A DNA stretch of 64,000 nucleotides. Source: Saccharopolyspora indica. Lineage in GTDB: Bacteria; Actinomycetota; Actinomycetes; Mycobacteriales; Pseudonocardiaceae. Under the pieces are notes generated by a model. That model worked only from the letters and a program-made list of their open reading frames with translations, did not search any database and was not told the origin of the DNA. The position numbers were made by a program, and so were the translations under genes. Each line of letters starts with the position of its first letter. Within the stretch, counting starts at the first letter, position 1. Shown in pieces: positions 1 to 7,939 of this stretch. The stretch lies in assembly GCF_027853965.1 (NCBI RefSeq), contig NZ_JAQGLB010000016.1, forward strand, positions 124,001-188,000, in the 5' to 3' direction.

Positions 1-1
1 G

Positions 2-760
2 CCCGCCAAGCTGATCGCCGACCCCGTCGGCGACCCGGCCACCGCCGCCCCGTCCGCCACCCGGCTGACCGAGCTGGACCAGCTGATCTCCCGTTGCACG
101 GCCTGCCCGCGCCTGGTCGCCTGGCGCGAGGAGGTGGCCGAGGTCAAGCGCGCGGCGTTCCGCGACGAGGAGTACTGGGGCCGCCCGGTGCCCGGCTTCG
201 GCCCACCGGACGCCGAGATCGGCATCGTCGGCCTGGCCCCGGCGGCGCACGGCGGCAACCGCACCGGCCGGATCTTCACCGGGGACCGCAGCGGCGACGT
301 CCTGTTCCAGGCGCTCTACGACGTCGGCCTGGCCTCGCAGCCCGAGGCCCACCACCTGGACGACGGCCTGGAGCTCTTCCACACCCGGATCACGGCCCCG
401 GTGCACTGCGCCCCACCGGCCAACAAGCCGACCCCGGCGGAGCGGGACACCTGCCGCCCGTGGCTGGTCCGCGAGCTGGACCTGCTCCGCCCGACGCTGC
501 GAGTGGTGATCGTCCTCGGCGCCTTCGGTTGGCAAGCCCTCCTGCCGGTCCTGGCGGACGCGGTGTGGCAGGTCCCGCGCCCCCGTCCGAAGTTCGGCCA
601 CGAAGCCCACGCGGAACTGCGGGCGACCGACGGCGGAACGCCCCTCCACCTCCTCGGCTGCTACCACGTCAGCCAGCAGAACACCTTCACCGGCAAGCTG
701 ACGCCAGCGATGCTGCGCGGCGTGCTGGAACGGGCGAAGCGTCTGGCGGAAGTGCGCTGA
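2..760 (+). CDS. Uracil-DNA glycosylase, family 5-like (5' end outside window)
   Basis: DNA repair enzyme that would remove uracil from DNA. The reading frame is open from the first base, so the start lies upstream and 252 codons are visible. A CxxC pair (CTACPRLV) sits near the visible N-terminus. It is followed by GLAPAAHGGNRTGRIFTGD, the active-site block of family 4/5 UDGs, and later by the C-terminal block ending HVSQQNTFTGKLT. In this family cysteines coordinate a 4Fe-4S cluster. The GLAPA start of the motif, instead of GEAPG, favours family 5 (UdgB) over family 4. It ends 37 bases before the next gene, which looks independently expressed. Confidence 0.88.
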   Translation, partial: PAKLIADPVGDPATAAPSATRLTELDQLISRCTACPRLVAWREEVAEVKRAAFRDEEYWGRPVPGFGPPDAEIGIVGLAPAAHGGNRTGRIFTGDRSGDVLFQALYDVGLASQPEAHHLDDGLELFHTRITAPVHCAPPANKPTPAERDTCRPWLVRELDLLRPTLRVVIVLGAFGWQALLPVLADAVWQVPRPRPKFGHEAHAELRATDGGTPLHLLGCYHVSQQNTFTGKLTPAMLRGVLERAKRLAEVR

Positions 761-762
761 CT

Positions 763-794
763 TGACTGTGAATGCAGTGTGACTGCAAAATGCA
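763..794. promoter_or_regulatory. Direct repeats overlapping the VapB start, probable autoregulatory operator
   Basis: Two related boxes lie 17 bases apart: TGACTGTGAATGCA at 763-776 and TGACTGCAAAATGCA at 780-794. The second runs into an ATGCATGCAT palindrome that holds three staggered ATGs (790, 794, 798). VapB-type antitoxins normally bind repeats at their own promoter, so an operator is likely. No Shine-Dalgarno is visible, so translation may be leaderless. Confidence 0.5.
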
Positions 795-797
795 TGC

Positions 798-1082
798 ATG
801 GCAGTGCTGACGATTCGAGATGTGCCGGAGGACGTCAAGGAGGCTCTCGCGCGTGACGCACGCGAGAGCGGGCAGTCTCTGCAGGCCTTCTTGCTGGGCG
901 TCTTGCGGCGGCAGGCCGCGTTCAGCCGCAACCGGCAGCTTCTCTCCGAGATCGAACGCGATCTGGCCGAGGGCGGCGGAGCTGGAGATGATGCGCCCGA
1001 TGCCGCTGCGCTCTTGGAGCAGGCCAGGCCCGAAGATCTGGACGGTGGTGTCGGACGTTCTGGGGCGGGTGGCGCGGCGTGA
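798..1082 (+). CDS. VapB/FitA-type ribbon-helix-helix antitoxin
   Basis: Antitoxin partner of the PIN toxin that follows. The N-terminus (MAVLTIRDVPEDVKEALARD, then SGQSLQAFL) is a classic ribbon-helix-helix: a short beta strand and two helices used for DNA binding. The acidic C-terminal half (residues about 50-94) would wrap the toxin. At 94 residues it has normal length. The stop overlaps the toxin start by four bases (GTGA, 1079-1082), so translation is coupled. The start at 798 is one of three possible ATGs and is chosen because it gives the family's usual N-terminus. Confidence 0.87.
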   Translation: MAVLTIRDVPEDVKEALARDARESGQSLQAFLLGVLRRQAAFSRNRQLLSEIERDLAEGGGAGDDAPDAAALLEQARPEDLDGGVGRSGAGGAA

Positions 1083-1483
1083 TCGTGGTTGACGCCTCGG
1101 TGTTGGCGAACATGTTGCTCTACGCAGATGAACGCGGTCGCCGGGCGAGGGCGGTACTGGGGCGGGACGTGGAGTGGGCCGCCCCCGAGCACTGGAAGGC
1201 GGAAGTCTTCTCGGTGGTCCGTGGGCTCACACTGGGCAGCAAGATCAAAGAGGAGCAGGCGGTTCGAGCGGTTGATCGCCTGCCGCTGCTCGGTATCGAG
1301 CACGTCTCGCTCGACGAGCTGCTTCCGCGCATGTGGCAGCTTCGCTCCGCGATCAGTGGTTACGACGCCGCCTACGTGGCGTTGGCGGAGGTTCGCGGAA
1401 TCCCGCTCGTGACCGCTGATGGTCGGCTTGCGCGCGCGGCGACGAGCTACTGCAGGGTGGAACTCGTCTCGCCTGGAGCATGA
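1079..1483 (+). CDS. VapC-type PIN-domain toxin ribonuclease
   Basis: Probable Mg-dependent endoribonuclease toxin of 134 residues. Acidic residues expected in a PIN active site are visible: Asp5 in VVDASVLANM, a central Glu (EHWKAEVFSV), Asp in SGYDAAYVALAE and Asp in LVTADGRLARA. It starts with GTG overlapping the antitoxin stop. This toxin-second order and four-base overlap are typical of vapBC. The cellular RNA target cannot be read from the sequence. Confidence 0.88.
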   Translation: MIVVDASVLANMLLYADERGRRARAVLGRDVEWAAPEHWKAEVFSVVRGLTLGSKIKEEQAVRAVDRLPLLGIEHVSLDELLPRMWQLRSAISGYDAAYVALAEVRGIPLVTADGRLARAATSYCRVELVSPGA

Positions 1484-1554
1484 CAACTCGTGCGGGAACC
1501 AAGCTCGATTTGGCGAACCGCAGGTGGGTCATTCACCGACCGTGCTTGGGTCTT

Positions 1555-2289
1555 TCACCTAAGACGATGGTGCCTTCGTGTCACGAGCCGCGGGTCGGCG
1601 AACGCCGAGTTGTCGATGACGACGTCCGTCTTCGGGAGCGGATCGACCTCCTGGAGGTAGATCCGCTCGGCCACCAGGTACCGGTTGCGGTGGATGGACT
1701 CCGCTTCCGAGCCCGCCCAGTCCTGGTCCCGCTCGCCGCCCCGCTGGACGGACAGCTCCGCGTCGACCTGCAGCCAGATCCGGAAGTCCCAGTACTCGTC
1801 GATCTCCGGGCGGAAGGCGAACACGCCGTCCACGATCAGCACCGAGTCGGCGTCGAGCGGCGCCGTCTCGGCCGAGTGGTCGCGCTGGGTCAGCGGGTCG
1901 ATGCTGCACAGCGCGGCGGACGCGGCCTCCGGTGACCTGCACGGATCCAGCAGCAGGCGCTTGACCGACGCGTAGTCGTAGGCGTTGCGGTAGTAGCCCT
2001 CGCCGGACTCCCGGTCGTACAGGTGCCGGTCCCGCCACGGGTTCTTGAAGTCGTCGAGGGTCGCGCGGAGCACCGGTCGTCCCGCGGCGCTGATCCACGC
2101 GGCCAGCTCGTGCCCGAAGCTCGTCTTCCCGGCCGCTGTGAAGCCGTCGACCCCGACCAGCAGGCGCCCCGGTCCGAGCGCCAGCACGCGCTTCGCGATC
2201 TCCTCGACCAGCGCGCTGCGCTCGGCGGAAGCCGCCGGAGGGCAGGGCTGCCGCCAGGACGAAGCGGAGTGGTGCACGGGAGCGCTCAT
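1555..2289 (-). CDS. Uridine kinase-like P-loop protein
   Basis: Putative nucleoside or small-molecule kinase of 244 residues. A Walker A loop (GVDGFTAAGKTSFG) lies near residues 45-60, followed by LDDFKNPWRDRH, which resembles the substrate segment of uridine kinases, and by LIVDGVFAFRPE as the Walker B strand. The frame stays open upstream to 2475, but that extension overlaps the zinc-ribbon gene and has poor composition. ATG 2289 gives a natural N-terminus (MSAPVHHSAS). Proteins of this type are usually annotated as uridine kinase without a proven substrate. Confidence 0.75.
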   Translation of the reverse strand: MSAPVHHSASSWRQPCPPAASAERSALVEEIAKRVLALGPGRLLVGVDGFTAAGKTSFGHELAAWISAAGRPVLRATLDDFKNPWRDRHLYDRESGEGYYRNAYDYASVKRLLLDPCRSPEAASAALCSIDPLTQRDHSAETAPLDADSVLIVDGVFAFRPEIDEYWDFRIWLQVDAELSVQRGGERDQDWAGSEAESIHRNRYLVAERIYLQEVDPLPKTDVVIDNSAFADPRLVTRRHHRLR

Positions 2290-2368
2290 GGCGCCGAACC
2301 TATCCCAACGGCTCGTGAGGTCCGCCAGTCTCGAAGCGGCTGGCCGGGAAGGCTCCGGAGCTGCCGGA

Positions 2369-2608
2369 TCAATCTTCTTCTTCGGGTACCGGTTCGGCGT
2401 AGAACATGAGGAAGAAGCACTTGGGGCAGCGGGCCGCGGTGATCGGAAGCTGCCGCCGCTTCCGGACCTTGACACCGCCGAACAGCGCCCGCTGCACTGG
2501 CCCCTCGACCCACAGCGCCTGGCTGTAGGAGCCTCCCGGTCTTTCCGCGAGGAAGCCCTGCTCCAGGTCGTCCGCTCCGCAGGACGGGCACGTCTGCTCC
2601 ACCGTCAT
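2369..2608 (-). CDS. Small zinc-ribbon protein
   Basis: Protein of 79 residues with two CxxC knuckles: CPSCGADDLEQGF near residue 7 and CPKCFFLMFYAEP near residue 61. They flank a conserved-looking centre (GGSYSQALWVEGP, then GGVKVRKRRQLP). The spacing fits one zinc ribbon. It resembles the PF20097-type zinc-ribbon proteins of unknown function common in actinobacteria. It lies upstream of the kinase-like gene on the same strand and could be co-transcribed. No role can be assigned. Confidence 0.72.
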   Translation of the reverse strand: MTVEQTCPSCGADDLEQGFLAERPGGSYSQALWVEGPVQRALFGGVKVRKRRQLPITAARCPKCFFLMFYAEPVPEEED

Positions 2609-2738
2609 GGCAGGCAGGCTACTGGTCCGCTGGTGCAGCCGGGGACGAAACGCGAACGTCCGGCGGAATCACGCGGTCCCAAGAGGACTGTCGCGAAATT
2701 CGGGTGTGATCCCGCGGTCCGCCGATCATGCTGGCCGG

Positions 2739-3491
2739 ATGGATCGCCACACCTTGAGCGCCCTGGCCCATGCGGATCACCCCATCGCCACTCCGATCAG
2801 CACGTCGAACATGGGTCGGTTGATCCAGCGGGCCGCGTGTTCACCGGACGCCCTCGTGCTCGACCTCGGGTGCGGCGCGGGGGAGTGGGTTCTTCGCGCT
2901 CTGCAAGAACATCCGACCGCCCGTGCCTTCGCCGTGGACATGTCGGAACCCGCGCTGCGGCGGGCGGAGGGCTCCGCTCGGGAACGTCGGCTCGGCGACC
3001 GGGTGACCTTCGTGCGCGGTGACGCGCAGGAGTACCGGCCGCCGCAGGCGTGCGATCTGGTGATGTGCGTCGGCTCGACGCACGTCTTCGGCGGCCTGGG
3101 GGAGACGGTGCAGGCCCTCGACGAGCAGGTCGCACCTGGTGGCGCGATGCTCGTCGGCGAGGGCTTCTGGGAACGGCCGCCGACCGCGGAGGCGCTGGAA
3201 GCCCTGGGTGCGGAGCCGGCGGACTTCCAGGACCTGGCGGGCACGGTGGAAACCGTGGAGAGGGCCGGGTGGGCACCGGTGTACGCGCACATCAGCGAGC
3301 TCGGCGAGTGGGACGACTACGAGTGGTCCTGGACCGGCTCGCTGACCCGCTGGGCGCTCGACAACCCCGACCACCCGGACGCGGAGGCCGCGATCGCGGC
3401 AGCGCGCGAGCACCGCACGGGCTGGCTGCGCGGATACCGCGGCGTGCTCGGCTTCGCCACCCTCCTGCTCCAGCGCCAGAACCCCCGCTGA
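2739..3491 (+). CDS. Class I SAM-dependent methyltransferase
   Basis: Methyltransferase of 250 residues. Motif I is VLDLGCGAGEW (about residue 41), followed by AFAVDMSEPALRRAE for the ribose-binding acidic loop and CDLVMCVGSTHVFGG for motif IV. The C-terminal half has the small-molecule type fold (WSWTGSLTRWALDNP, RGYRGVLGFATLLLQR). The frame is open from 2607, but ATG 2739 (MDRHTLSALAHADHP) begins the conserved part and avoids overlap with the divergent zinc-ribbon gene. The substrate is unknown. Confidence 0.82.
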   Translation: MDRHTLSALAHADHPIATPISTSNMGRLIQRAACSPDALVLDLGCGAGEWVLRALQEHPTARAFAVDMSEPALRRAEGSARERRLGDRVTFVRGDAQEYRPPQACDLVMCVGSTHVFGGLGETVQALDEQVAPGGAMLVGEGFWERPPTAEALEALGAEPADFQDLAGTVETVERAGWAPVYAHISELGEWDDYEWSWTGSLTRWALDNPDHPDAEAAIAAAREHRTGWLRGYRGVLGFATLLLQRQNPR

Positions 3492-3532
3492 ACCGCAAAG
3501 AGGGTCGCCTCCGGTCCAGTCGGTCTCCGTGG

Positions 3533-4342
3533 TCAGCTCTGCCAGGCCTCGTCCGGGACCGGGGGCAGGGTTTCGCCGGTTTCCAGGAGGGTTTTCAGGT
3601 CGGAGAGCAGGTGGGGCCAGCCGGTGCTGACCATCTGGCGCATCGTGCTGCCGTCCGGGAAGTCGTCGTGGGTCACGGTGAGCTTGACGGTCTGCCCGTG
3701 CGGTTCGATCTCGAAGGTGACCTTCGACCTGCTCTCCGCGGCGAGCGCGGCGAGCGTGTCGTCGTCGATCCCGGCCGCCGCCGCCCACTCCGGGGTCGGG
3801 GTGTGCCAGGTGTAGGAGAGGCGGCGGGGCGGCTCGGACTCCAGCACGACCTGCTCCGGGTCGGCGATGCGGTGGCCGTTCTCCTCCCAGACCACGGGCG
3901 ATCCCGGGCGCCAGTCGGTTTCGAAGGCGACTCCCCAGTAGCGGCGGGTGAACGCCGGGTCGGTGAGGGCCTGCCACAGCTGTTCCGGGGTGGTCTTGAT
4001 GAAAGTGGTGTAGCTGAAAGCTGATTCGCTCATCGGTGCGGACTCCAATGCCTGCTTGAGGTCGGCCAGCGCCTCCGCGCGCCGCCGGTCGTAGCGGTGC
4101 ATCCAGCGGTCGGCGATCGCGTTGATCGGTGCGGCGTTCAGGTAGTGCCACTTCTCGCGGCCGCGGCGAACGGTGGTGACCAGGTTCGCCTCCTCGAGGA
4201 TCGCGAGGTGCTTGCTCACCGATTGCCGGGCCATGTCCAGTCCATCGCACAGCTCGCGCAGCCGCTGCCCGTTCCGGGCGTTGAGGCTGTCGAGGAGCCG
4301 GCGCCGGTTCGGGTCGGCCAACGCTCTGAATACTTCGTCCAT
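3533..4342 (-). CDS. ArsR-family HTH fused to SRPBCC (AHSA1-like) domain
   Basis: Two-domain protein of 269 residues. Residues 1-100 form an ArsR winged helix (MDEVFRALADPNRRRLLDSL, then MARQSVSKHLAILEEANLV). Residues about 105-265 form an SRPBCC/AHSA1 ligand-binding fold (FSYTTFIKTTPEQLWQALTD, WGVAFETDWRPGSPVVW, VTHDDFPDG). The fusion suggests a repressor that senses a hydrophobic ligand, or an enzyme-like domain tied to its own regulator. ATG 4342 is chosen because the upstream extension runs through a double palindromic operator. Confidence 0.86.
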   Translation of the reverse strand: MDEVFRALADPNRRRLLDSLNARNGQRLRELCDGLDMARQSVSKHLAILEEANLVTTVRRGREKWHYLNAAPINAIADRWMHRYDRRRAEALADLKQALESAPMSESAFSYTTFIKTTPEQLWQALTDPAFTRRYWGVAFETDWRPGSPVVWEENGHRIADPEQVVLESEPPRRLSYTWHTPTPEWAAAAGIDDDTLAALAAESRSKVTFEIEPHGQTVKLTVTHDDFPDGSTMRQMVSTGWPHLLSDLKTLLETGETLPPVPDEAWQS

Positions 4343-4363
4343 AGCTCCTGCACGCCTTGAAAT

Positions 4364-4406
4364 GCAGCCATCCGGCTGCCTGAAGAATAGGCAGCCAGAA
4401 GGCTGC
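4364..4406. promoter_or_regulatory. Double palindromic operator of the ArsR-SRPBCC gene
   Basis: Two perfect inverted repeats with the same arms lie just upstream of the ArsR start: GCAGCCATCCGGCTGC at 4364-4379 and GCAGCCAGAAGGCTGC at 4391-4406. Their centres are 27 bases apart. Flanking bases are also mirrored, so the whole block reads as one larger palindrome. The placement and symmetry fit two homodimer sites for autorepression. Confidence 0.8.
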
Positions 4407-4459
4407 ACGTCAAACCGGGGGCTGCGAACGCCCATCGCGGGAAGGCCGGCGTCCCGGCC

Positions 4460-5389
4460 TCAGGTCGCGTAGCGCTCGGTGAGGTCGCGGCCGATCCTGG
4501 CGAGCTCGCGGCGAACGGAATCCGGTTCCAGCACCTCGACCGCGCTTCCCCAGCCGGCCAGCTGCTCGGCGAGGGACCGGGCGAGGTGCGCGGTCACCCG
4601 GGCCCGGACGTGCCCGGCGGTCCGCTCGACGACCTCGCAATGCCGCCCGAAGCGCTTGCGCAGCACCGGGAACAGCTCGGCATCGACCAGCACCACGGCC
4701 GAGACCAGCGAGCGCCGCTGCTCGACTTCCGCCGCGATCCGCGCCCACTCCGCGGCGAGGTCGAAGTCGGCGGGGCGCTCCGCGGGCTGCTCCGTGGTCG
4801 TGGCCGCTGCGATGCGGTCGACGCGGAACGTCCGCCGACCGGCGCCGGTGTCCGCGATCAGGTACCAGATCCCGTCCTTGTCGACCAGCCCCAGCGGGTC
4901 CACCAGCCGCTCCGCCGAGCCGCCGTAGGTCAGGCGGACCTTGAGCCTGCGCACCGTGGCGTTCTGGAGCGGCTCGACCAGTTCGGGCGGCTCCCGGCTC
5001 CGCTCGCCCCAGCGCGCCGGGTCCGACACCACGGCCGCCGCTGCGGCTTCGGCATCGGCGCGGAAGGTCGCGGGCAGGGCCCGGACGAGCTTGCGCAGCG
5101 CGGAGGTCAGCTCGGGCGCGGCGGAGCTCGCCGGGCCGAGGAGCACGAAGAGCGCTTGCGCCTCGGCCGCGTTCAGCCCGCTCAGGTCGGTGCGGGCACC
5201 ACCGACCAGCGACCACCCGCCGCCGCGCCCCGGCTGCGGGTAGACCGGGATGCCCGCGGCCGACAGCGCTTCCAGATCACGGCGCGCGGTGGCCACCGAG
5301 ACCTCCAGCTCATCGGCCAGGTCGGCAGCGGTCACCCGGCCGCGGGCCTGGAGCAGCAGCAGGGCGGCCACGAGGCGGTCAGCGCGCAT
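4460..5389 (-). CDS. WYL-domain transcriptional regulator (DeoR-type HTH)
   Basis: Regulator of 309 residues. The N-terminal HTH (MRADRLVAALLLLQARGRV, then VSVATARRDLEALSAAGIPV) matches the DeoR/YafY group. A WYL domain follows (DGIWYLIADTGAGRRTFRVDRI) and a C-terminal WCX-like segment. WYL proteins often sense ligands or nucleic-acid damage signals. The gene diverges from the VOC gene, with a perfect 10-bp-arm palindrome between them. ATG 5389 fits the usual MRADRL start, and the longer upstream frame is a shadow of the VOC gene. Confidence 0.88.
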   Translation of the reverse strand: MRADRLVAALLLLQARGRVTAADLADELEVSVATARRDLEALSAAGIPVYPQPGRGGGWSLVGGARTDLSGLNAAEAQALFVLLGPASSAAPELTSALRKLVRALPATFRADAEAAAAAVVSDPARWGERSREPPELVEPLQNATVRRLKVRLTYGGSAERLVDPLGLVDKDGIWYLIADTGAGRRTFRVDRIAAATTTEQPAERPADFDLAAEWARIAAEVEQRRSLVSAVVLVDAELFPVLRKRFGRHCEVVERTAGHVRARVTAHLARSLAEQLAGWGSAVEVLEPDSVRRELARIGRDLTERYAT

Positions 5390-5407
5390 GGGCCGATGTT
5401 CGCAGGA

Positions 5408-5432
5408 AAAGTGCTCATTCGGTGAGCACTTT
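5408..5432. promoter_or_regulatory. Perfect palindrome between the WYL regulator and VOC gene
   Basis: AAAGTGCTCA and TGAGCACTTT are perfect complements separated by TTCGG (5408-5417 and 5423-5432). The site lies 18 bases from the WYL start and 41 bases from the VOC start, so one bound dimer could control both directions. Confidence 0.82.
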
Positions 5433-5473
5433 GGCTGCCAGGCTCGGCCGGGAACCGCGAGAGAGGAACCGAG

Positions 5474-5905
5474 ATGCTGCGAGGACTCACGACGACCTCC
5501 TTCTACTCCCCGGACCTGCCTGCGACGAAGCGCTGGTACACCGAGCTGTTCGGGATCCCGCCGTACATGGACACCCCGGGCTACCTGGAGTGGCGCATCG
5601 GCGACCACCAGCACGAGTTCGGCGTCATCGACAGCGCCTACGCCGGGAGCGAGCTGGCCCGGACGCCTTCGCCCGACGCCGTCGGCGGGCCGGCGGGTGC
5701 CGTGGCGTTCTGGCACGTGGACGACGTGCCCGCGGTCGTGGCGAAGCTGGTGGCGATGGGCGCGAAGGAGCACGACGCGCCGCGCGATCGCGGCGAAGGC
5801 TTCATCACCGCGACCGTGGTGGATCCGTGGGGCAACGTCCTGGGCGTGATGCACAACCCGCACTACCTGGCCGTTCTGGGCGAGAACCCGCCTGCGGGAA
5901 GGTGA
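5474..5905 (+). CDS. VOC-family (glyoxalase/bleomycin resistance-like) protein
   Basis: Protein of 143 residues with the paired beta-alpha-beta-beta-beta modules of the vicinal oxygen chelate fold. The first module is TTTSFYSPDLPATKRWYTELF. The second is AVAFWHVDDVPAVVAKLVAMG, ending in ITATVVDPWGNVLGVMHNP. An AGAGAGGAAC ribosome site precedes ATG 5474. It lies across the palindrome from the WYL regulator, which makes it that regulator's likely target. Metal ligands and substrate are not certain from sequence alone. Confidence 0.85.
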   Translation: MLRGLTTTSFYSPDLPATKRWYTELFGIPPYMDTPGYLEWRIGDHQHEFGVIDSAYAGSELARTPSPDAVGGPAGAVAFWHVDDVPAVVAKLVAMGAKEHDAPRDRGEGFITATVVDPWGNVLGVMHNPHYLAVLGENPPAGR

Positions 5906-5949
5906 TCCGCGCCTGGTGGTTGTCGGGCCGGCGTGGGAGATTTCGCGGC

Positions 5950-6531
5950 ATGACGGGATTCGATCCGAAGGCCGACCTGGTGCGCTACCTGAAAGCCGGT
6001 CGCGAAGCTCTGCTGTGGAAGCTCGACGGGCTCTCCGAGTACGACGTCCGCCGCCCGCTGACGCCGACGGGCACCAACCTGCTCGGCCTGGTCAAGCACG
6101 TCGCCAGCATGGAGGCCGGGTACTTCGGCGTCGTGTTCGACCGGCCGTTCCCGGAGCCGCTGCCCTGGCTGGACGAGGACGCCGAGCTCAACGCCGACAT
6201 GTGGGCGACCGCCGACCAGTCGCGCGAGTGGGTCGTCGACTTCTACCACCGGGCGTGGGCGCACTCGGATGCCACGATCGACGCCCTGGACCTCGACGCG
6301 CCGGGCCGGGTGCCGTGGTGGCACTCCGACCGCGACGAGGTGACGTTGCACCGGATCCTGGTGCACGTGATCGCCGAGACCGACCGGCACGCCGGGCACG
6401 CCGACATCGTCCGCGAGCTCGTCGACGGCGAGGTCGGCATGACCAACGGCAACGACAACATGCCCCCGGCCGACGAGGCGTGGTGGGCGGACTACCGAGC
6501 CCGCCTGGAGCGCGTGGCGGCGGAGGCCTGA
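5950..6531 (+). CDS. DinB-superfamily (DUF664) protein
   Basis: Four-helix-bundle protein of 193 residues. Helix signatures are LVRYLKAGREALLWKLDGL, LLGLVKHVASMEAGYFG and HVIAETDRHAGHADIVRE. The histidines in the second and last of these are the usual metal-binding positions of DinB/DUF664 proteins, some of which are thiol-dependent transferases. It follows the VOC gene by 44 bases on the same strand and may share its promoter. The exact reaction is unknown. Confidence 0.82.
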   Translation: MTGFDPKADLVRYLKAGREALLWKLDGLSEYDVRRPLTPTGTNLLGLVKHVASMEAGYFGVVFDRPFPEPLPWLDEDAELNADMWATADQSREWVVDFYHRAWAHSDATIDALDLDAPGRVPWWHSDRDEVTLHRILVHVIAETDRHAGHADIVRELVDGEVGMTNGNDNMPPADEAWWADYRARLERVAAEA

Positions 6532-6623
6532 CGCAGCGCTTCGGCAACACGCTGGAGTGAACTTCGCGCTGCAACGTCTTCGCAGGTGGATTGCGGGTTA
6601 CCACCACCGGTAGCATCGTCGTC

Positions 6624-6995
6624 ATGAGTGCGTTGCCGAACGACCCCGCAGGCGGTCATGAGCGGGGGAGGGATTTCACCGAGCGGTTGGCTCTGCTGCT
6701 GAGCCAGTACCGCGAATTCGACGAGCCCGCGCAGGACGATGCCGCGGCGGCTGGCAACGTGCGTTCGCTGGGGCGCGCGCGGAAGGTCAGCGTGTCGATG
6801 CCCGAGGAGCTGACCGCCGCGGTGCAACGCCGGGTGGGCCGGGGCGCGTTCAGCCAGTACGTGACGGATGCGGTGGCCAGGCAGCTCGAACTGGACCTGC
6901 TGGCCGAACTGTCCGGCCTGCTCGACGCGGAGCACGGTCCGGTTGCGGAGGAACTCCTGGCGGAGGCGCGGGCGGCATGGCCGGACACCGAGTAG
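6624..6995 (+). CDS. RHH-type antitoxin (VapB-like)
   Basis: Protein of 123 residues. An unusual acidic N-terminal extension (residues 1-50) precedes a ribbon-helix-helix core: RKVSVSMPEELTAAVQRRVG, then GAFSQYVTDAVARQLE. The C-terminal helix (ELLAEARAAWPD) would bind the toxin. A TAGCAT hexamer ends 8 bases before ATG 6624, which suggests a leaderless message. The gene overlaps the PIN toxin by 19 bases, so the two are translationally coupled. Confidence 0.8.
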   Translation: MSALPNDPAGGHERGRDFTERLALLLSQYREFDEPAQDDAAAAGNVRSLGRARKVSVSMPEELTAAVQRRVGRGAFSQYVTDAVARQLELDLLAELSGLLDAEHGPVAEELLAEARAAWPDTE

Positions 6996-7411
6996 CGGGC
7001 GGCGGCACGCTGGTGCTGGACAGCGAGGGGCTGTCGAAGCTCGCGAGCGGCGATGCGCGGGCCCGGTCGTACCTGGAGATCGCGCGGGTGCGCCGGGCCC
7101 GGGTGGTGGCGAGCGCGATCACGCTGACCGAAGTGCTGCGCGGCGGCGCCCGGGACGCGTTGGTGCACCGAGTGCTCTCACGCATCACGATCGTGCCCGT
7201 ATCGGCCGAAATCGCCCGCACAGCTGGAGAACTCCTCGGCACCACGGGCCTGTCGGGCCATCGGTGCGCGATCGACGCGGTCGTCGCGGCGACGGCACTG
7301 GATCTCGCGCGCCCCGTGGTGATCCTGACCAGCGACCCGGACGACCTGAATCAACTGGTCGACGAACCAGAACGACCGAAGCCCGAACGAGTGGTGGTCC
7401 ACCACGTCTAG
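6977..7411 (+). CDS. PIN-domain toxin (VapC-like)
   Basis: Putative ribonuclease toxin of 144 residues. The PIN pattern is present: LVLDSEGLSKLASGD supplies the first Asp, SAITLTEVLRGG the Glu, CAIDAVVAATALD the third acidic residue, and ILTSDPDDLNQL the last. It starts inside the preceding antitoxin. This is the second PIN toxin pair within 6 kb. The two pairs are divergent in sequence, so they were probably acquired separately, not duplicated in place. Confidence 0.85.
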   Translation: MAGHRVAGGGTLVLDSEGLSKLASGDARARSYLEIARVRRARVVASAITLTEVLRGGARDALVHRVLSRITIVPVSAEIARTAGELLGTTGLSGHRCAIDAVVAATALDLARPVVILTSDPDDLNQLVDEPERPKPERVVVHHV

Positions 7412-7519
7412 CGGTGAGCTCTCTGAGCCAATGGGCGCGTGGGCGGTTGTGCCTATGCGGCGGCTCTCGGGTGCGGCTGTGCTAACCGGAGGCGAAGACT
7501 CGAGTCGTAGGAGTTGCTG

Positions 7520-7939
7520 GTGGGGAATTGTTCAGGTGCAGCTGGAGGGGCAACGGCACCGGATTTCGACGACCCGGCAGGGGCGGACCGTGTGCGCTTC
7601 GCGAATCCGCTGGCTGCGGTGGAACGCGATGAGGGGAGTCGAGATCACCTTTTCCCAGATTTGCCTTTGCGCGCTGAGGTCGTCTTCGAGGATCCATGTT
7701 GGTCGGTGGCCGTTCCCGGGCTCCCGGTAGCGGCCGACGGAGCCACGCTCGACGAGGCGCTCAGCGAGGCGATCGCGGCGTTGCGCGAATACGCGGACGA
7801 CTGGCAGGAGCGTCTCCTCCACGCTCCGAACCATCAGGTGCACCGGGATTGCGTGCTGTTGGTGCGGCTCAGCGATGACGGGCAATTGCGCGATCGGCTG
7901 CTGGGGAAGGAGTGCGCTCTGGCTGATCGGGCGGGGTGA
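7520..7939 (+). CDS. Hypothetical protein with HicB-like C-terminal half
   Basis: Open frame of 139 codons. The C-terminal half (LRAEVVFEDPCWSVAVPGLP, then GATLDEALSEAIAALREYADDW) has the strand-strand-helix pattern of HicB/partial RNase H antitoxin domains. The first 45 residues have weaker codon bias and may be a degraded or frameshifted start. GTG 7520 is chosen because AGGAG lies six bases upstream; TTG 7514 is also possible. No HicA toxin is adjacent. It may be a remnant of a third toxin-antitoxin system. Confidence 0.45.
   Translation: MGNCSGAAGGATAPDFDDPAGADRVRFANPLAAVERDEGSRDHLFPDLPLRAEVVFEDPCWSVAVPGLPVAADGATLDEALSEAIAALREYADDWQERLLHAPNHQVHRDCVLLVRLSDDGQLRDRLLGKECALADRAG

Noticed and set aside
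2290..2475. N-terminal extension of the kinase-like gene to 2475
   Set aside because: It overlaps the well-supported zinc-ribbon gene, and the residues are low-complexity Ser/Pro/Ala/Arg with no similarity to kinases.
7431..7730. Plus-strand 99-codon frame with a VQLEGQRHRI segment
   Set aside because: Codon bias is poor and it overlaps the HicB-like frame. It may be the frameshifted original start of that gene, but this cannot be shown.
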